Positions 56,601-64,000 of a stretch of 64,000 nucleotides of DNA are shown piece by piece. The position numbers and the translations under genes are program-made. The notes beneath the pieces were generated by a model, which made no database searches, was not told where the DNA came from, and worked only from the letters and a program-made list of their open reading frames with translations. This DNA is from Brachionus manjavacas (taxonomy: Eukaryota; Rotifera; Eurotatoria; Ploima; Brachionidae). The stretch spans positions 5,704,001 through 5,768,000 of the forward strand of contig JAHQIY010000002.1 in assembly GCA_019054805.1 (NCBI GenBank), read 5' to 3'. Numbering within the stretch: the stretch's first letter is position 1; each line of letters begins with the position of its first letter.

Positions 56601-57626
56601 AGTACGATCTATTTTTATTTTAAATGTATTGATTGACATTGAATAATTTAACAGATAAAATATTTAGGATATGAATGTAAACGAATATTTTTGGTTATTG
56701 TGGTTTAAATTTCAAATTTAATTTTTATTTTAAAAGAAGATTATTTTCTTTTAACATATGTCAATAATAAAAAAAGAAATATAATATTCAAAAATTAAAG
56801 AAAAATACTAAAAACCATGTTAAAGTATTGATTTATTTTAATTTAGCAAGCTGTCTGACTTCAACCCGGAACTAGTTACAAAGAAAATATCAAAACATAT
56901 TTTTGGAATTAAGTCAATAAAGTTCTAAATTTTTTTCTAATAAAAAGTTGAGATTATTTCATCCAAATATTTTAAAAACAGAATTCTTAAAAATCACTCA
57001 ATTAAAATATTTATCATGATCGGCAATTAAATCTTATCAGTTAAATAAACTTTTTTTTTGTTCAAATTTCAAAAGATAATTTTGTGATTTGCATGCTTGG
57101 AATAATTCAATACAGCGATTCATTTGTCAGGAACGAAAAATAACTTAATTAACAATTTGAACAAGTTAAATGCTTTTTTGTATGACATGGTTCTCTTTTC
57201 CCTCTCAAACAAAGTTCCTTCTTTAGAAAAAGTTTTATATTTAATTAAATATCATCATTTACTAACATAAGTAAATCGAAAATTAAAAATTAATATTCAC
57301 AAACAGAAATTTATATATGAACAAGCCTTGAAATGAAAATTTAATTAGCATCAAAATTTTTATTTTTTGTCGACAAAAAAATTTAGAATTATTGAGAACA
57401 ATTCTCATTAGATTGGCACCAAACAATTTCTTATTTTACCAAACTAATTTTCTTTTTCTATTTATTTTAAACATTTTTAATTATTAAATAATTTTTTTAA
57501 AAGTTAAAATAGACCTCCAGTCGATATGCTCCTGAGTAATCAATGTATTTAATTATCTAGAATACCTCAAACGAGCTCTGATGATTATTTTTCTATCATT
57601 TCAAAATTTCACTTATTTTTTTGTAA
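53685..57626. other. Gene-poor interval between LRR receptor and channel gene
   Basis: About 4 kb of AT-rich sequence. No RNA gene, element or convincing frame was found; the two plus-strand genes on either side must take their 3' UTR and promoter from its ends. Confidence 0.4.
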
Positions 57627-60600
57627 ATGTTCAAAATAATTATTCTTATTCTTATTTATTTGGTATTAACCGTGCAATCCGAGTCCGATTTTCGAGAAGA
57701 TATCATTAATCTAGATAAAGAACAAAAGCTTATTGACAAACTTTTAAAAAAGTACGACAAAAAGTCAAGACCCTCCGGCACTTTGAGTGTCAAATTTGCC
57801 CTAAATTTAAACCAAATAATAAATTTAATCGAAAAAGATCAAATAATGATACTAAATGCGTTCATTGATCACGAATGGACTGACAAACGTCTCACATGGA
57901 GTAAAAAAATAAATAAAAAAAAATTTAATTTAAATTTTTTTAAAAGATCCTTTAGACTTCGGAAATATTTCTATCATTCGGTTATATGGTGACCAAATAT
58001 GGACGTAATATTTGATGCTGTAACATGAAAATTTAGATTTTAAATTAAATTCTAGACCAGATACCTTTGTTTACTCCACAGCTGACCATAGCGGATTTTT
58101 GCTTCCTCAAACCGGGGCATATTTTGTTATCAACTATCAAGGTGGGGATATTTTTTTTTAATCAAAATTAAAATTTAATTTGCTCATCAAATAAAAGTTG
58201 AGTAAGTTTTTTTTTCACTCAAGGAGTTATATTTTGGCCAAATCCTTTGACACACATGCGAGTCAGATGCCGAATGGGAATTTTATGGGTAAAAACTTTA
58301 TTCTAAAAATTTTATTAAAAAAATTTTTATTTTAAAGTTTCCTTTTGATGAACAGCTTTGTATTATAGCATTCGGAAGTTGGAGCTATACCTCTAGTTAC
58401 TTGAATTACACTTTAATGAACGAAAATCCGGTGATTGAAAATTATACGGAACATAACGAATGGTCACTGATTGAATATAAACCTTTTAGATATGAAATAA
58501 AATTTTCAAATTGGATCGAAGATGACACATTTACAGAAATAAGATACAAAATTTTGATAAGGCGAAAGCCATTATTTGTCATACAGAATTGTGTTTTTCC
58601 GGCAATGATGCTTTGTTTGTTGACACTGGTTTCTTTTTTTATTCCTTTTGCTCAAGCAATGCAGATCGGAATAAGCATCATGCTCTCATTTTCAGTCTTT
58701 AAACTGCGATTGAGTGACGATGTGCCAGTTCAATCTGACTCAATACCGCTTATCAATATTTACTTTACTTTGTGCATGACTTTTTCGCTAACAGCTATGG
58801 TATGGTTTTCAATAGTAAATTTGTTAAAAGAGCGTAAAAAAGTTCCAGATTTTTGCAAGATGTTTGTCCTCAAATATGTTTGTTATGTAATGTGCATTAA
58901 ATTAGATAAAAAAAATAACCAAAGTCTGGATCAGGAAAAACCAAGCATGCAAATCAAAAAGAATACAGTTTTTTTATCGAAAAATTCAAAAGATAAATTT
59001 CCAAGAAAAACCATTGACAAAAAAACAAAAATTAAACGTAAAAGTATTTAAAAGGTTAAATTAATTCATTTTTTTATTATTACTATTTCGATTTAGATAA
59101 TGAAGATGAATATGGATTTGGATATTACAAAAAGTGTTCAAATCAAAATATTAATGAAAATTTTGATTTTTCTCAGGTGCCTAAAGTTATTTGGTTACCT
59201 CAAAAAAATCAAATTACCTCAGGTATAGTCTGAATTTCGTCTAATCAATAGTTATTTATTTTAATTAAATAAACTTTAAAGAATAAATAAATTTTTAAAG
59301 TTAGCGCTAACCTTCGAGATTTATCTCTAATAGTTAATTGCATGATATTTTTCTGTTTTGGAAGAAAAATTCATATAACATAAAAGGACTTGTCAAAATT
59401 AGCAAAAATTGAGCAAAATTTTTTACCTATTTTAAAAAAAACTGGTTCAGGTCAGATAAGCTTTTTTGGTAAATCAAATGAACAATTTAAATAAAAAATT
59501 TAACAACTATCGCTAATTATACTCATTTTTTTAGTAAAAAATAGGAATTTTCTATAGAAAATATGTATAAATAATTCTTAGATAAGTTTTAAAAAAAAAT
59601 TTAATGCAACTTATCAAAAAATTATTTCTTGTTAAGATCTCACAAAGCGATGAATATTTTTTAGTAGATAAAAATCAGGTTTATTTAGAGAAAATTTGAA
59701 ATTTTGAATCGTTTTGGTCATCTATAATTTTATTTAGTTAGTTAGTAGATTTTGATGTGCCATGATAATAAGAAATTCTGAGTCCATCACTGCTTTGTGG
59801 CAGTGTGGTGCTTTAGCAGGCATTTCCATTGGATTCATCTAAAGCCACCTTGAAGACTTTGATTGATTTGAATTTACAACACAATCAGGCAACCTATTCG
59901 TTTGTGAGACCACTCTGTTCGAAAAAAACATGTTGAACGCTACAGCACGTGTAAAATAGCTTCTCAGTTTGACAGTTTCCTGCGCATTTTCATACTATTG
60001 CTTCTTTCTCTTTTGGCATAGATAATGGAATTCTAGTAAGTTTTGCATTTTCTAATCTACTTGCTGATTTAAACATTGCAATCAAACCTCCTCTCACTCA
60101 CCTTTCACCCAGCAAGCGCATTTCATAGTCCGTACCTCTCAAAATCAAAGGTATTTTTGTGGCACGTTCCTGAACTTTCTAAAATGCATTCACATCCGTT
60201 TTTTTACTTGGATTCCAGACATGCACTACAAACTCTAGGTGTGGTCTTACCATAGAAGTATATAATTTTGCCCACAAGTTTATTTCTCTACCGACAAACG
60301 TTCGCTTAACCATTCCAAATATCTTGTTTGCCTTACAACACGCACTTTTTACTTAAATTGTCCACTTTGGAATGATACCATCACACCTAAATCCGTCTCG
60401 TAACTAGCAACATCCTCCTCGTTACTTATATTTCCCATTCAATATTCCAAAATGCATCACTTTACATTTTTTAGCACAAAAATCCATGTCCAAACTTTTC
60501 AACAAAGAATTAAACTAAGAATTCCAACATTCATTTTGTAATAAATTTAATTCGTGTTTTAAGCTTAAAAGACTCATGAATATTTCTAATAAAAATTATT

Positions 60601-62722
60601 TTAAAATTATGAAATTAACAGTATTTCTAACTGAGAATTGGTAAATTTATTTGACGTATTTTTGGGAAGTTAACAGAATCGACCAATTGTCAATGAACCC
60701 AGTAAAAGCCAATATGGGCAAAATTGGCCCGGAGGTAAAAGTTATATTTTAGTAAGCCAATAATTATATCTTTTTTTGGAATTTGATTATTCTCCTAACT
60801 TTCATGCTACGATTTATGGCTTCCTTGGTAAGTCGTTTCCACCTGCTTGTTGTAGCTTATTCTTATTGTTATGCCATATAATTTTTATCTCGAAAATTAC
60901 ATAATGTAATTTTTCTAGATTCATAGGATTAACCAAACTATGATTATCGGTAAATTAATCAACTCGGTAAACAATTAAAATTTTAATTTATCAAAATAGT
61001 ACGTAAATGATACGTTTGGTTTTTTTTTACTTAAATATGTTCTAAGAATCCACAACTTTTTTTTTCAAATTAAGTATGAAAAAGCTTATTGCCAAAAAAA
61101 CAAGCTTTTTCATAAGCATAGTTAAAAAAATTTCAGTTTTTTTTTATTTGAAATAAAATTAATTTTTAAATTTTCTTGATTTTAGATAATAATTGTTCTC
61201 TCTAAGAAAAAAATCTTTAAAAAAATCTTTGTGCAGCAAATGAATATATAAGACAATTTTTTCTCAAATCATAAACACAAAAATTTTTGTGAAGAAAATG
61301 AGTTTGATTTTCTTTTCCATTTTTCTTTATTTAAACCATTTTTTGAACACTTTTCTATTTTCTGTTATATTCTAAAACCAATTTTATATAAGGTTCGCCC
61401 GTAGCTAAACTACAGCACAATTTGAACTTCCAGAATCTGGCTTTAAAATATTAATCTGCATACTTGAAAACTTAGAAAAACGGTTTTTTAGTGTTTAAAA
61501 ATTTTTGACAGCACCTCACCAAAAATTAAATTACGAACAAAAGTTGATTATCTTTGAGCTAAAATATGTGCAAAATTGATAAAACTTATAAATTGGTAAT
61601 TTTCACTATTTTTGTGATTTGTTCGCGGCTTACCATTTAAACCCCTTTTTTTTTACAGAATCGGAAATCGTACAAAATTCTAATCAAAAAAAAATTTGGT
61701 TTAGATGGTTAACTGCGGACTAGATAGAGTGAAAAATACAAATTTTTACTATTTTTTTGGCCAAAATATTGGTCAACTGGGAAAATTATAAATCAAATTA
61801 ATACATTATTTTGTAAATGAGACTATGCGCTTTCAGAATATGTACATTATTTAGTTTTATCTATTAGACAAAAAAAAGAAAATGGCAATTTTTTTTCGAT
61901 TTTTGCCACATAATATCTTCATCATATTGATCGGCCTTGTTCAATTTGCAGAACATTCCGAATAAATGTAAAAATTAAAATTTAGTTTTGTTCAGAATTT
62001 ATTATATTAAATAGGAAGGATTAGAGATTTTTGCTAATTTGTTCGGATATCAAAGTGTTTAAAATTTAAATCTTAAATAAATTGCATTCTCATTTTTTCT
62101 TCAGTTTTTTTATTTGAAGGTTTTCTTGGTTTAGTTTATTATTTGAATAAACAGGGTTCGTTTTTTTTGAAATTTTTTAAAGCTTTATAAAAAAATAGCT
62201 ATATTTAAAATTTATAATTTTTTAATCTTAACAAGATTTTTTTTGCAAGATAATAAGCATAAAATGAAAGATAATAATTGGGAAATGTTAATATCCAAAA
62301 ATACAAGGAATCATTTGAATATGAATAGTTTGAACACTATTACGACCCGAAGTACGCCTTTAACAAATTTAAACGATCGTAATATCTGCCTTGATTCATC
62401 AAGATCATCATCTGCCAATAGTAAAAGTACCCAATTAAAAAACATATTTGATGAATCAATTTTGATCAATAATGAATTTATTCCATCAAAAGCCAAACAT
62501 CACTCAAGATCCAGAACACTTCATCAAACCAGTTTAATTTTGAATGAACCTATTAGTTGTAATAACAAAAACTTGAAAGAACAACTATCAGAACAAAAAA
62601 TTATAAAAATATTGAACAACTTTGTATTTTTACTTTTTTTGATTTTTATAGTTGCTTTACATTTAATTAGTTTAATAATTTTACCATATTTTATTAAAAC
62701 ACCCTTGTCTATTGAGGATTAA
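57627..62722 (+). CDS. Nicotinic-acetylcholine-receptor-like Cys-loop ion channel subunit
   Basis: Seven exons: 57627-57900, 57947-58004, 58056-58141, 58224-58288, 58338-59043, 59097-59222 and 62250-62722; all phases agree; 595 residues. Signal peptide, then the pentameric channel fold: HEWTDKRLTW (loop D side), RLYGDQIWTPDTFVYSTAD (loop A), Cys-loop C155-x13-C169, GSW (loop B, W176), then IRRKPLFVIQNCVFPAMM (M1), M2 at about 269-288, M3, a long cytoplasmic loop, and M4 in the last exon (LNNFVFLLFLIFIVALHLISL). No vicinal Cys pair in loop C, so a non-alpha type subunit; the loop D NVW tryptophan is Phe. The M1-M2 link is AQA instead of GEK, and M2 has Lys at 15' and Arg at 17'. Introns are 46-82 bp except the last, about 3 kb. 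It acts at the plasma membrane, presumably in synaptic or muscle signalling. Confidence 0.9.
59780..60520 (-). mobile_element. CR1-like LINE relic inside the last intron of the channel gene
   Basis: The minus strand shows, from right to left, LDMDFCAKKCKVMHFG (the post-YADD segment), KANKIFGMVKRTFVGR, AKLYTSMVRPHLEF, VVHVWNPSKKTD, KVQERATKIP and VRGGLIAMFK, the invariant order of CR1-type reverse transcriptase C-termini. Stops and frameshifts are frequent. It is better in G+C than its flanks, suggesting it is younger than most relics here. Together with unidentified sequence it accounts for part of the intron's unusual length. Confidence 0.82.
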
Positions 62723-64000
62723 TTCACTTTTTAATGTGTCATTTGTTTGATCATACAATAAATAATTTTTTTTAAATTTATTTAACGTTAGTTTTAATTT
62801 TCTGAAAATTATATAAAAAATAATAGAGATATTTTATGTGCCTAAAGACTTTTTTTTTTAAATAAAATTTAAAAGCTTAACAATATTTATTCAAAATGCT
62901 GTATAAAATCTTTAGTGCCGTCTATCCCAATTATTCCTAATTAAAATGAACATTTTTATTTTAATCTTAGCAGCTTTTCGATAAAACTGAATAAAAATAT
63001 TTTAAAATTTGACAGTTTTGAAAGTTTTCGCATTGGGTAATTAACAAAAATGCTATTGATCCGCAAATACCAAACGATTATAGTTTTAATAAATATTTTT
63101 TTTTAATTAATAAATAATCTAATTTATCTAAAAATGTTTATATTTTTAATCGATTTTTAATTTCCTAGATTAGACGAAGCATTTTTTTATAATTTATAAT
63201 TATTTTCTCAGAAAGCAATACTCAACTTGCGATTGTCTAAATGTATCAATAACTAAATATAATTATCATTGTTAAGAGAAACTGCAAAATACGAGCGTTT
63301 TTTTTTAAAACACTTGCAAAAGACTCCAAAAAAAGACTCAGTTAATTAAAAAATGTCAGTCTTTCAGATTTTTTTCAAAATTAATTAAATTTTTTCTATC
63401 ATATCAAAAAATATTTTAGAAATAAAACCAGCTTCTGTAATAAAATCTAAGAATTAAAATACAAAAAATGAACTTATTAGCTACTCAAAGCGAAGGTGGT
63501 ACATAGTATTTTTTGTTTAAAGAATTATCAAATGTTTTTCTTATAAAATTTCTATTAATTTGAATGATGTTTACTAAATAAGTTCTATTCCTTTTAAACT
63601 TGATCATAAATAAAAAAAAAATCAGCTAGAATTTATTTTGTATTACATTTTTTATATACCAAGTATAAAATTTAATAAAATATTTTTAATTTTTCAATCA
63701 ATGCGTATTTTAGTCCATCAACCGAGTAATTTCGAAATTTTAAATACAAATTTGCATAGCTTCTTTTGTAAATAGTTAACCACGTCAAAAATACGATTTT
63801 TTTTTTCATTTTCTTTACATTTTGTACATTTGACTGAAAGGAAGTTTAATTTGAACATGATTTTCATTAAATTATATTTTTCGTTATAATAATATCTAAT
63901 AAAAATTGAGATTTTTTTATTTTCCTGTAAATATTTATTTTACGGAAATGTTTTTTTCCAAAGAATTTATAAAATGATTTTTTGTCTTCTTGTAAGATCA
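62723..64000. other. 3' flank of channel gene; nothing recognised
   Basis: AT-rich to the window edge. No frame, RNA gene or repeat was supported. A polyadenylation-type AATAAA occurs at about 62758-62763, about 40 bp after the stop codon of the channel gene. Confidence 0.4.

Noticed and set aside
1..64000. CRISPR arrays, operons, bacterial promoters or terminators
   Set aside because: No regularly spaced repeats; spliceosomal introns and metazoan gene families show this is eukaryotic nuclear DNA.

Overview
This window looks like nuclear DNA of a small, intron-rich invertebrate animal. The background is strongly AT-rich, genes carry many introns of about 42-82 bp with GT-AG ends, and the gene set is metazoan: TMEM181, a PIM-type kinase, two calcyphosin relatives, a Cys-loop channel and amidated neuropeptide precursors. 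Together with decayed CR1-like LINEs, Tc1 and MULE relics and a tRNA-derived SINE, this fits a lophotrochozoan/gnathiferan such as a monogonont rotifer. That placement is inference; no species marker is present.

Left third (1-17.5 kb): a calcyphosin-like EF-hand gene (1932-2985), a secreted Cys-pair peptide precursor (8818-9243) and a PIM-like kinase (16491-17485, minus). Between them lies a transposon graveyard: six traces in the window of one LINE family with a shared 3' tail, Tc1-like relics, a MULE relic with a SWIM finger, a CR1-like antisense relic and a complete tRNA-derived SINE.

Middle (17.5-35 kb): an eight-exon type I membrane receptor with two MRH domains and a C-terminal YDSI sorting motif (20571-22263, minus); a second SINE; a long 5'-truncated CR1-like LINE (24095-26509); a tRNA-Val(AAC); two tandem paralogous neuropeptide precursors (27623-27931 and 28861-29229, minus); a relic of a duplicated TMEM181 3' end; and an intronless gene for a putative OTT_1508-like nucleic acid deaminase with intact zinc-site residues (33188-34630, minus). 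The deaminase is the most unusual gene here.

Right half (35-64 kb): a twelve-exon TMEM181 gene (37111-41501, minus) with a separate intronless Gln/Tyr/Pro-rich gene nested in its fourth intron; a CAPSL-type EF-hand gene; a small secreted or GPI-anchored Cys-rich protein; a third SINE with clear target-site duplications; a foldback element; a leucine-rich-repeat membrane receptor with a PPNY motif (51735-53684, plus); and a seven-exon nicotinic-type Cys-loop channel (57627-62722, plus) whose last intron is about 3 kb and carries an antisense LINE relic.

The genes do not form one pathway. A loose theme is secretion and cell-surface signalling: three peptide precursors, a ligand-gated channel, an LRR receptor, a 7-TM GOST protein and a lysosomal-type sorting receptor. 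Splice structures were built by eye from GT-AG sites, reading phase and family similarity; in every multi-exon gene the phases agree.
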